Part shown: one piece after another, positions 33,584-41,260 of the stretch | Layout of the letters: the number at the start of each line of letters is the position of its first letter | How positions within the stretch are numbered: the first letter of the stretch is position 1 | Source: Candidatus Zixiibacteriota bacterium | Lineage (GTDB): Bacteria; Zixibacteria; MSB-5A5; GN15; FEB-12 | DNA: 64,000 nt | Direction of reading: 5' to 3' | Assembly: GCA_035380245.1 (NCBI GenBank) | Contig: DAOSXA010000002.1 | Location: 496,001 to 560,000 of the forward strand | Program-made: the position numbers and the translations under genes | The notes under the pieces: generated by a model | Told to the model about the DNA's origin: nothing | What the model saw: the letters and a program-made list of their open reading frames with translations, nothing else | The model's database searches: none

Positions 33584-33930
33584 CAAAACGAACCCATTTC
33601 GCGGTAAGCGAATGAAAGGAACTTAGTTGGGAGGAAAATTGAATCGTCAGTCTTGAGTAGGTCAGATCTCGTATCCGCCGAAGGCGAATCGCGAAGCGAA
33701 GTTCTGACACAGCGTCGAACCGGCCGCGATCACAGGGATCACAGCCTACGGAAGGTTGGCTTGGCACAACAAACAGAACAATACAAAACGAACCCATTTC
33801 GCGGTAAGCACAGTGGGCCCATCATATTGAAGGGAATTCGTACTTGGGTAATGTGGACAAACTGGCAGCTCCTGTAGGTCGAAATCCCCCGGTCCCGCGA
33901 GGCGGGACTCGCGAAGCGAGGTTTCGACAG
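33584..33930. repeat. Gap 33115-33981: short direct repeats and family C variants
   Basis: AAAACGAACCCATTTCGCGG occurs twice (about 33585 and 33786), both times followed by TAAGC. Between them is a family C core (33649-33712, GTCTTGAGTAGGTC, TCCGCCGAAGGCGAAT, GTTCTGACA). A second C-like variant with a TCCCGCGAGGCGGGA hairpin and GCGAAGCGAGGTTTCGACAG is at 33890-33930. The stretch 33115-33580, upstream of the secreted-protein gene, shows no gene I can support. Confidence 0.75.
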
Positions 33931-33981
33931 CAATATCCCGCCCGCGGCGTGTGCCACCGGGACACCACTAGCCCCTTGCCT

Positions 33982-34764
33982 TTACCCCAACAGCCCCGGC
34001 AGGTCGACCACGGAATCGATTATCAGGTCGGGAGTAATGGAAGACCGCTCCACCAGCTCGGGGCGATACTTGCCGGTGCGAACAAGAATCCCGCGCATAC
34101 CAGTTGCTTGAGCGCCGCCAATGTCCGAGTTGATGTCGTCGCCGACCATCGCCACCTCTTCCGGTCGCAGCCCCATGTCGGCGATGGCAAGACGGAAAAA
34201 CTCGGCCGAGGGCTTCCCGATAATGGTCGCGGTCCGCCCGGTCACATATTCGAGCCCGGCCACGAAAGCTCCAATGTCCATCCGGAGGCCTTCCTCGGTC
34301 TGCCAGTATCGCCCCTTGTGCAAAGCGACCAGACGTGCGCCGTTCATAATCTGAAGGAACACACGATGCATCAAATCGTATGACCAGGCTTTGCAAACAT
34401 CGCCAACTAGCACGATTTCAGGATTCCGGTCATCCTGTGGAAACTCGACAAAATCCTGCTTTGGGTCATCGGTCAGAAGGATGTAACATCGAGGACTCCC
34501 CAACGCTCGCAGATAAGCCTGCGCGGCACTGATCGCGCCGAATATCTCACCAGGCTCGATCGGCAGACCGAGACCGTTGAGCTTCTTCTGGAATGATTCG
34601 TTGGACAGTACGGTGGTGTTGGTACAGAAGCGCACCGGAATGCGGTCCTGTTTCAGAGATAGAACAGCATCGGCCGCTCCCGGAATCGGGTTGCGGCCGA
34701 TATAACACACTCCATCAAGGTCAAACAGAAAACCCTTGATCGATTTGATATCGAAATCAGACAC
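33982..34764 (-). CDS. HAD-IIA family sugar/nucleotide phosphatase (NagD-like)
   Basis: A 260-residue HAD-IIA hydrolase. Motif I is FLFDLDGVCYIG (about residues 12-23), with both Asp residues present; motif II lies at VRFCTNTTVLSNE; motif III/IV at GKPSAEFFRLA and VAMVGDDINSDIGGA. The large C2a cap lies between. The start is a GTG at 34764 without a clear ribosome binding site. NagD-type enzymes dephosphorylate nucleotides and sugar phosphates; the substrate here is unknown. Single-gene unit. Confidence 0.9.
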   Translation of the reverse strand: MSDFDIKSIKGFLFDLDGVCYIGRNPIPGAADAVLSLKQDRIPVRFCTNTTVLSNESFQKKLNGLGLPIEPGEIFGAISAAQAYLRALGSPRCYILLTDDPKQDFVEFPQDDRNPEIVLVGDVCKAWSYDLMHRVFLQIMNGARLVALHKGRYWQTEEGLRMDIGAFVAGLEYVTGRTATIIGKPSAEFFRLAIADMGLRPEEVAMVGDDINSDIGGAQATGMRGILVRTGKYRPELVERSSITPDLIIDSVVDLPGLLG

Positions 34765-34774
34765 TATTCGTCGG

Positions 34775-34850
34775 CCCTGCCGAGATAAATCCCGCGGCTA
34801 TGCGGCGCAAACGTCACCGCTCGCGTAGTGGGCGGCCTCGTGTCGCCCCG
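34775..34850 (+). repeat. Interspersed repeat family A, degraded copy
   Basis: The short gap between the YebC and HAD-IIA genes is nearly all family A: CCGAGATAAATCCCGCGGC then GCGTAGTGGGCGGCCTCGTG. The arms of both hairpins carry substitutions. Confidence 0.65.
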
Positions 34851-34858
34851 TTCACCGC

Positions 34859-35614
34859 CTATTCGTCGGCCAGCTTCTCCAGAATCTCCTCGGGGATATC
34901 GAAGTTGGCATAGATTTTCTGGACATCGTCGAGGTCTTCAAGCATTTCGTATAGCTTGAGCAGACTCGAAGCCTGTTTCTCCTCGGTAATCTTGACCGTG
35001 TCCTTGGGATTCATCGTCACCTCGGCTTCGGCCATCGGAATACCTTTGGCCTCGATTGCCGACCGCACGGTGTCGATGTCTGCGGGTTGAGTGATAATCT
35101 CGTAAGCGCCGCCGTCGGTCTTGATATCCTCAGCCCCGGCCGAGAGAGCTACTTCCATGAGAGTGTCTTCATCGATCGCATCCAGGTCCACGGTAATAAC
35201 GCCCTGTTTCTCGAACATCCAGGCAACACAGCCGCTGGCGCCGAGATTACCGCCGTACTTGGTCAGCGCATGACGCACTTCACCGACGCAGCGGTTTTTG
35301 TTGTCGGTCAGTGCTTCCATGTAGATCGCGACGCCGCCCGGCCCGTACCCCTCGTACGTGATCGATTCATAGACTACCCCGGGAAGCTCGCCGGTTCCTT
35401 TTTGAACGGCTCGCTTGATATTGTCGGCCGGCATGTTCGAGGCTTTGGCCGCTGCGATTGCCGTACGCAGACGGGGATTGCCGTCAGGATCGCCACCGCC
35501 CTCACGCGCCGCGATGGTGATTTCCTTAATATGCCGAGTGAATACCTTACCCCGCTCGGCATCCAGCTTGCCTTTTTTGCGTTTGATCGTTGCCCATTTT
35601 GAATGACCGGACAT
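34859..35614 (-). CDS. YebC/PmpR family regulatory protein
   Basis: A 251-residue YebC-family protein, starting with the family signature MSGHSKWATIKRKKGKLDAE and containing GYGPGGVAIYMEALTDNKNR (about 108-127). Members act as transcription regulators or, as shown for some, relieve ribosome stalling at proline-rich stretches; either could hold here. AGGAGG lies nine bases before the ATG. No ruvC is adjacent (in many genomes yebC sits beside it; here the ruv cluster is 11 kb away). Confidence 0.95.
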   Translation of the reverse strand: MSGHSKWATIKRKKGKLDAERGKVFTRHIKEITIAAREGGGDPDGNPRLRTAIAAAKASNMPADNIKRAVQKGTGELPGVVYESITYEGYGPGGVAIYMEALTDNKNRCVGEVRHALTKYGGNLGASGCVAWMFEKQGVITVDLDAIDEDTLMEVALSAGAEDIKTDGGAYEIITQPADIDTVRSAIEAKGIPMAEAEVTMNPKDTVKITEEKQASSLLKLYEMLEDLDDVQKIYANFDIPEEILEKLADE

Positions 35615-35747
35615 CGGGCCAACCTCCTGTATCGTGAAATTATATATTCCTGTCTGTAAGTCACATAACGACCCGATAGCGATAATAACATATCACTCGC
35701 CGCTTGGCAAGAGCTAGATGTAACAGAGATAGTAACTTATGGAAAAC

Positions 35748-36665
35748 TCAGAACCGCAGTCTGACGACCTCACGGCGCACCAGTGCCTCCGGCAAGGCAG
35801 CTTGTCCAGCCGGAACAGCTTCGACATCCTGCTCGATAAACTCCAACTGCGCCTGATAGAGCCGGTAGATTAACTCTAAACTTGTCCCATAGCGCGGTTC
35901 AAGGATTTCGCATAGACGGTCGACTGAACGACGAGCGCGTTCTCGGTAGTAATACGCCAGGCCTATATAGCGGTCGACCAAACGGTATAGTTCCGGCTTG
36001 CCGACACCGGTCTCCGCGGCTTGTCGTAAATCAACCGGAGACAAGCCGGAAGCCCGAACGAGGGAATCGCAGAAATAATTCAAACCAGCCTGCTGATCCT
36101 TGCGAAAATCCCTGAGGATGTGCGTAAGATAGCTGAACAAAGCCAGTGGCCGAACGGCGCGTCGGATATTAAAACCAGGTGCGATTTAGTTGCCGTCGAC
36201 GAACTTAACACCACAAAGGTGTATGAAAACCGCCGCCGGAGCCACCGCAGCGCCCTCGCAATAGCGAAGAAAATCTATGAAACGGGGGAAGCTGCAATGT
36301 CTTATATCATGTCGCTTTGCCTGCACCAAGCGAGACCAGGGCCAGAGCGGTAAGGCAAAACGAGTCATGATCTCTATCAGGTCGTGAAATTGCCCATCGG
36401 CCGGCACCACCCCGTTGATGCCTTGTAAGAAAGCAGTTAACTCGGAGTCGATTGCCGTAGCGATACGTTCATTGCCGTACCGATCGGAAACTCGATAGCT
36501 ATCGACTAAATCATCCAGGTACCGCATCGACCGACAACAGACTCGGAATGCGTTATACCGCTCCCGTTCCCAGAACCTAGCGGCGATATCCAGGTTGGGA
36601 TTATCCAGAACCTTGGTATAATACAGATCCTGAGCATCATTACTAGCAAAAACGCCTTTGTCCAT
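35748..36665 (-). pseudogene. Squalene/phytoene synthase interrupted by one in-frame stop
   Basis: The minus-strand frame reads as one squalene/phytoene synthase of about 305 residues apart from a TAA at 36188-36186. The first part (36665-36189, 159 residues) has the first Asp-rich motif DDLVD; the second (36185-35748) resumes in the same frame and has the second motif DFRKD, with LFSYLTHIL just before it as in the family. There is no frameshift. Such enzymes condense two prenyl diphosphates head to head, giving squalene, phytoene or similar. A fresh nonsense mutation, a sequencing or assembly error, or readthrough would each explain it. The start has no clear ribosome binding site, though a TATAAC lies five bases upstream. 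Confidence 0.8.
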
Positions 36666-36991
36666 ACATGGTTATACGCTGTACCTGAGTCGGACATTAG
36701 ACAGTTTTGATTCGATTGTTAGACTTACCGTCGTCCGTAAAATGAAAGACTTTCGCCGGTGGCTCTTAAGCCTTATCTTGGTTTTGTGGACTTTGCGAGC
36801 GGATTCAGCCCTGTCATTTCCGATCATCGCCGGTAATACAAGCCCTCCGGTTGCGTGATTATAGACTCCGACCTCGCAAAGTGGGCGGTCTTGCATCACC
36901 CGTTGATCAGCCGTACCCGAGATAAATCATCGAGTGTGCGGCCTTCTCACAAGCCTCTGTAGTTGCAAGGGTAGATTTGGGAGAACGAATC
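36666..36991. other. Gap between the synthase and HIT genes: remnant repeat, possible orphan signal peptide
   Basis: A family A fragment (36870-36903, CCTCGCAAAGTGGGCGGTCTTGC) is visible. A plus-strand frame from ATG 36742 to 36858 encodes MKDFRRWLLSLILVLWTLRA and ends 18 codons later; it looks like a signal peptide with nothing after it, and has no ribosome binding site. It may be the stump of a lost exported-protein gene. Nothing else is evident. Confidence 0.4.
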
Positions 36992-37324
36992 ATGCCGTCA
37001 GTCTTTACTCATATCATAAACCGCCGGATGAAGGCTAAGATATACTATGAAACCGATGAGGTGATCGTTATTGCCGACCATCGACCTCAGGCAATGGTGC
37101 ATTTGCTGATCATATCAAAGGAAGAATACCGCAACTTCTACGAAGCACCGCCGGAGGTCCTGGCCATGATGAATCGGACGGCCAAATTAATCGCCGAAAA
37201 GCTGGGGATTACCGATCATTTCAGGCTTATTATCAACAATGGCTTCTGCCAGGAAATCGACCATCTCCACTACCACTTTCTGTCAAATGAAGGCGGTGAA
37301 AAGTTGGAGTATCTGGAGGAATAA
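36992..37324 (+). CDS. HIT family protein
   Basis: A 110-residue histidine-triad protein of the HinT type, which hydrolyses nucleoside phosphoramidates and similar adducts. The triad HLHYHF is at about residues 95-100. The N-terminal part has the usual DEVIVIADHRPQAMVHLLII. ATG 36992 is preceded by GGGAGA seven bases upstream; a TTG five codons earlier is in frame but less likely. It lies upstream of rpsU but has its own stop and the rpsU promoter follows, so they are probably separate units. Confidence 0.93.
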   Translation: MPSVFTHIINRRMKAKIYYETDEVIVIADHRPQAMVHLLIISKEEYRNFYEAPPEVLAMMNRTAKLIAEKLGITDHFRLIINNGFCQEIDHLHYHFLSNEGGEKLEYLEE

Positions 37325-37365
37325 GCTCTCGTTTAACAAAGGCATGAACCAACCGCACATTCCGG

Positions 37366-37393
37366 TTGACAAGCTGCTGAGAATCCATAGATT
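37366..37393 (+). promoter_or_regulatory. Promoter of the rpsU-yqeY-cvpA unit
   Basis: TTGACA (37366-37371), 16-base spacer, TAGATT (37388-37393). A second AT-rich block (TTATACTATAAATG, about 37414) lies closer to the gene and might hold another -10. Confidence 0.55.
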
Positions 37394-37464
37394 ACAACCG
37401 ATATGAAATGTATGAGTTATACTATAAATGCCAACCTTAGAACGGTCGAGGGGGGGTGTGTTTA

Positions 37465-37662
37465 TTGACCGGCGTTAGAATTCGTGACGATGAGTCATTT
37501 GAAAGGGCTCTTCGGCGATTCAACAAGTTCTGTGAAAAGGCTGGTATCCTGTCGGATATTAAGAAACATCAGCACTATGAGAAACCGTCCGAGGCCAGAA
37601 AGCGCAAGCTGGCGGCTGCTCGCCGCAAGGCTCGACGGATGAAGTTTAGAGAGAATCATTAA
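37465..37662 (+). CDS. rpsU: 30S ribosomal protein S21
   Basis: A 65-residue bS21 from a TTG start at 37465, giving MTGVRIRDDESFERALRRFN, the usual N-terminus. A GAGGGGGGG ribosome binding site lies eight bases upstream; a GTG at 37456 is too close to it. The C-terminus is a basic helix (RKRKLAAARRKARRMKF). bS21 aids translation initiation at the small subunit. It begins the rpsU-yqeY-cvpA unit, which leads into mutS2-dnaG-recN. Confidence 0.95.
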   Translation: MTGVRIRDDESFERALRRFNKFCEKAGILSDIKKHQHYEKPSEARKRKLAAARRKARRMKFRENH

Positions 37663-37665
37663 TCG

Positions 37666-38112
37666 ATGTCTCTGTTACAGAAACTTGATCAAGACATAAT
37701 AAAGGCCCTCAAGGCCGGTGAAAAGCAAAAGCTGACCGTCCTTCGGGGCCTTAAGTCTGCCGTAAAATACGCGCAGATCGACGGCAAGAAAGAGTTGACC
37801 GACAACGACGTAATAGCCGTACTCGGTTCACAGGCCAAGAAAATTCGCGACGCCATGGAGCAGTTTGCCAAAGGCGGTCGTGAGGACCTGGTGAATCAAA
37901 GCAAGTTTGAGTTGGAAGTGATCGGTGGTTATCTCCCGGAACAGATGTCCGAGGATGAACTGAGAAAGCTCATTGAAGAAGCCATCGCCGAAACCGGCGC
38001 CGATTCACCTCAAAAAGTCGGCCTGGTAATGAAAGCGGTCATGCCCAAGCTCAAAGGTCGCGCCGACGGTAAGCAGGTCAATAAGCTGGCCATGGAAATC
38101 CTTGCCAAGTGA
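37666..38112 (+). CDS. yqeY: GatB/YqeY domain protein
   Basis: A 148-residue stand-alone YqeY-domain protein, related to the tail domain of GatB that contacts tRNA. Typical parts are LLQKLDQDIIKALKAGEKQK at the start, EIGGYLPEQMSEDELRKLI-like sequence at about 85-105 and the C-terminal MKAVMPKLKGRADGKQVNKL. It follows rpsU after three bases. YqeY beside rpsU is a widespread arrangement; its cellular role is not well defined. Confidence 0.94.
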   Translation: MSLLQKLDQDIIKALKAGEKQKLTVLRGLKSAVKYAQIDGKKELTDNDVIAVLGSQAKKIRDAMEQFAKGGREDLVNQSKFELEVIGGYLPEQMSEDELRKLIEEAIAETGADSPQKVGLVMKAVMPKLKGRADGKQVNKLAMEILAK

Positions 38113-38172
38113 TTTAACAACTCTCTATATTTTGTCAGTTGTTGGCCAATCTGTCTCAAGGGAGTTGTTGAT

Positions 38173-38808
38173 ATGAATTGGATTGATGCCGTCTTGATAG
38201 TGGTTGTGTTGGCTTCCGTGATAATCGGTTCCAAGAAAGGACTGGTGCGGGAGTTAATGGCCTTTCTGGTGTTCTTCACCGCTGTGGTCATATCAGTTAC
38301 CTACGTCGATGGCTTTGCTGTCTGGGTTTATGACCAGCTCGGCGGCTCTCCCCTGATTTCGGCCTTTCTCTCTTTCGCGATTCTCCTGGCTGCCAGCTAT
38401 GCAGCTTTCAAACTGACCGGACTCCTGTTCTACAAAATCGCCGACATCAAAGACAGCGGCAAACGGGACCAACTGGGCGGGGCTTTGGTCGGATTCTTAC
38501 GCGGTTGGGTGGCTATCGGCTTTCTGACCTTCCTGACCTTTCTCTTGCCGATGCCCGAAGGTTATTACACATCATTTGAGTCGAGCTTCTTTGGCCCGAC
38601 CGTTGCCAAAACCATCCCCCTGATGTTTGAGGGTACTTCCAAACTGCATCCATCGAAACCGAGTTTTATGGATCAGATGGAAAAAACTCTGTTGGTATCA
38701 CCGGAGAATTCGAACAACAGCCAGGACGTCGAGGAACACCGCGTCGAGGTTCATCATGTGCTCTATCTGATAGATCGCTTTTTTAACACCGGCATGAACC
38801 AGAGTTGA
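38173..38808 (+). CDS. CvpA family membrane protein
   Basis: A 211-residue CvpA-like inner-membrane protein. Four hydrophobic helices span about residues 1-135, starting MNWIDAVLIVVVLASVIIGS, with the family's KKGLVRELM after the first helix and a Gly-rich GGALVGFLRGWVAIG before the last. The C-terminal 75 residues are soluble and His-containing. CvpA proteins affect colicin V export and envelope resistance in some bacteria. AAGGGAG precedes the ATG. It ends the rpsU unit, followed by a terminator. Confidence 0.85.
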   Translation: MNWIDAVLIVVVLASVIIGSKKGLVRELMAFLVFFTAVVISVTYVDGFAVWVYDQLGGSPLISAFLSFAILLAASYAAFKLTGLLFYKIADIKDSGKRDQLGGALVGFLRGWVAIGFLTFLTFLLPMPEGYYTSFESSFFGPTVAKTIPLMFEGTSKLHPSKPSFMDQMEKTLLVSPENSNNSQDVEEHRVEVHHVLYLIDRFFNTGMNQS

Positions 38809-38844
38809 TTTGGCTTTTTTTTCGATCCTATTTGGATATATTGA

Positions 38845-38868
38845 AGCCGGCGCGATGCCGGCTTTTTT
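38845..38868 (+). terminator. Rho-independent terminator after cvpA
   Basis: AGCCGGC (38845-38851), loop GCGAT, GCCGGCT (38857-38863), then a T-tract to 38868. It is only 25 bases before the mutS2 start, so mutS2-dnaG-recN either has its promoter overlapping this hairpin or depends on partial readthrough. Confidence 0.9.
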
Positions 38869-38892
38869 GATTCCCGCCGCGCCCATACAAAA

Positions 38893-41259
38893 ATGATTGA
38901 TCCGCATACGCTAAAAACTCTCGAGTTCGACAAGGTGATAACCGCTATCGAAGGTTATTGCCTGACTGTTTATGGACACGATCCGGTACGAGCTATCGCA
39001 CCGACAACCGACCGCGAACGAACCCGGAATCGACTGGCCGAAATCTCACAGATGATGGATGTTATCAGGTTCGAGATAGCCTTTCCTCTTTATCGCATTG
39101 ACGATGACTGCCGGGAGGTACTCAGGAAATCTACCGTTGAGGGCGGTTTCATAGATCCGCCGGAAATGCTGGCAGTGCTTCGTCTGGTCAATGATTCGAT
39201 TCGTTTGCATGAATACGAACCTGACGAGCGTGACAAATGGCCGACCATAGATAATTATCTACGCGGACTGAGGGCATTTCCGGAACTTCGCGACGATATC
39301 AATCGGGCAATCGACAATGACGGTACGGTGAAAGATAATGCCTCCCCCGCTTTGCGACACATCCGGATCGAATTGGCCAATACACGGCGTAAGATCATGG
39401 CTCGCCTGGAAAACATCCTCTCCACCCGGGAGAAGAAAACCGGCTGGCAGGATGATGTCGTGACCCAGCGTAACAGCCGTTACGTGATCCCGGTCCCGTC
39501 GAGCCGCTACGACTCGAACTTCGGCATCCTTCACGACCGCAGTCAAAGCGGTGCGACCTTTTTCGTGGAACCTCAGGAAACGGTCGAGATGAACAACCGC
39601 ATCAACCTGCTGATGCAGGAAGAGCGGATGGAAATAGATCGCATTCTCCGTGCCCTGACAGCCGAGATCGGCATGAGATCACAAGCACTTATCGAAAACA
39701 CTCGCCTAATCGGCGAACTTGACCGGATCCATGCATCGGCCACTTTGGGAGTTAAAATCGAAGCTCATTCGCCGCAGTTAACCGAAGAAGCCTCGGTCGA
39801 ATTGATCAACTCCCGGCATCCGCTCCTGATAATACAACTGGGTGATGTTAAAAAAGTAATCCCGACTAGTTTCACGCTGGGAGATGATTACCAGATCGTT
39901 CTGGTCACCGGTCCCAATACCGGCGGAAAAACCATTACGTTGAAAACCATCGGCTTGTCGGTGCTAATGGCCATGGCCGGATTGCCGATCTCTGCGGATG
40001 AGAAATCACGCATCGGTGATTTCCGCCAGGTACACGCCGACATCGGCGATGAACAATCCATCGAGCTGTCGCTTTCGACTTTTTCGTCACACATAACCAA
40101 TATCATCCACAGCCTCGATGATGCCGGACCTCGCACCCTGCTGCTGTTCGATGAAATAGGCGCCGGCACCGATCCCAAGGAAGGCTCCGCATTGGCCGAG
40201 GCAATTATAAATTTCGGCATCGAGCAACAGGCGAGAATAGTTGCCACTACGCATTATTCCGAGCTGAAGACAATGGCGATGGAACACCCCGAGATCGAGA
40301 ATGCCTCGCTTGAATTCAACCGCGAGACGCTTGCCCCGACCTATACGTTACAAATGGGCATTCCAGGTTCGTCATACGCGGTCGAGATTGCGCGAAGACT
40401 CGGTATGCCGACATCCATCTGTGACCGGGCCGGTGAAATTCTCGGCGAGAGTGAACGCTCGTTGACGGAGTTGATCGCCACCCTTCAGGAAGACCTGGCT
40501 CAAATTCGCAAAGATCGACAGGAGTTGTCCAAACGGCTGGCCAAAGCCAACGCCCAGGAACAATTCTATCGCATGGAGATGGAACGAATCCAGAAGGATG
40601 TCGATAATCGCAAGCAGAACTCACTCGAAGAAACCGAAACATTCCTGCGTGAAACACGCAAGGAGATCGAACGCCTCGTTGCCGAACTGCGGGATTCACA
40701 AGCCTCTAAAGAATCGGTCAAGAAATTCCACCATGCTCTCCAGAAACGCGAAAAAGAACTCGGCAAAGTCAAACGCAAAGAAAATAAACAGGATTCTTCC
40801 TCCCCCGGTGATTTCCAACCGGGTGATATCGTCACGATTCTGTCGCTGGGTAAAACCGGTGAGTTGGAACAGTTGATCGGTTCGGATCGAGCCCGCGTGA
40901 AGGTGGGCAATATCGCTACGACCGTCGAGCTGCGCAATCTGAAGAAAGAACAATCCGACGCCTCCGGCAAAACTCCGGGATCGATTCCGAAACTGGTAAG
41001 TGAAGACGACCGAATAAGCCCGGAGATTCATCTGCGCGGTATGACTGTTGAAGAGGCGATCGAAAGCCTTGAGCGTTATCTCGACCGCGCTGTCCTGGCG
41101 GGACTGAACCAGGTTTACGTTGTGCACGGTAAAGGCACCGGGAGGCTGCGCCGAGCTCTGACCGAGTTCCTCCGAAGTCATCGCGATGTCGCCTCGCTCC
41201 GCCTCGGCGACTGGAACGAGGGCGGCGCCGGTGTGACTATCGTCAAGCTGAAGGAATAA
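38893..41259 (+). CDS. mutS2: Endonuclease MutS2
   Basis: A 788-residue MutS2. It lacks the mismatch-recognition domains of MutS but has the core and clamp (about 1-310), the ATPase with GPNTGGKTITLKT (about 338-350) and the Walker B LLLFDEIGAGTDP (about 415-427), a long coiled coil (about 515-640), and a C-terminal Smr nuclease domain with HLRGMTVEEA and VHGKGTGRLR. MutS2 limits recombination and, in some bacteria, rescues collided ribosomes. It starts two bases before dnaG and probably shares its transcript. No ribosome binding site is obvious. Confidence 0.96.
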   Translation: MIDPHTLKTLEFDKVITAIEGYCLTVYGHDPVRAIAPTTDRERTRNRLAEISQMMDVIRFEIAFPLYRIDDDCREVLRKSTVEGGFIDPPEMLAVLRLVNDSIRLHEYEPDERDKWPTIDNYLRGLRAFPELRDDINRAIDNDGTVKDNASPALRHIRIELANTRRKIMARLENILSTREKKTGWQDDVVTQRNSRYVIPVPSSRYDSNFGILHDRSQSGATFFVEPQETVEMNNRINLLMQEERMEIDRILRALTAEIGMRSQALIENTRLIGELDRIHASATLGVKIEAHSPQLTEEASVELINSRHPLLIIQLGDVKKVIPTSFTLGDDYQIVLVTGPNTGGKTITLKTIGLSVLMAMAGLPISADEKSRIGDFRQVHADIGDEQSIELSLSTFSSHITNIIHSLDDAGPRTLLLFDEIGAGTDPKEGSALAEAIINFGIEQQARIVATTHYSELKTMAMEHPEIENASLEFNRETLAPTYTLQMGIPGSSYAVEIARRLGMPTSICDRAGEILGESERSLTELIATLQEDLAQIRKDRQELSKRLAKANAQEQFYRMEMERIQKDVDNRKQNSLEETETFLRETRKEIERLVAELRDSQASKESVKKFHHALQKREKELGKVKRKENKQDSSSPGDFQPGDIVTILSLGKTGELEQLIGSDRARVKVGNIATTVELRNLKKEQSDASGKTPGSIPKLVSEDDRISPEIHLRGMTVEEAIESLERYLDRAVLAGLNQVYVVHGKGTGRLRRALTEFLRSHRDVASLRLGDWNEGGAGVTIVKLKE

Positions 41260-41260
41260 C

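Noticed and set aside
38893..38920. Leaderless promoter for mutS2 (CATACA just before the ATG)
   Set aside because: No -35 box lies at a proper distance, and the T-tract of the terminator gives misleading AT-rich matches.
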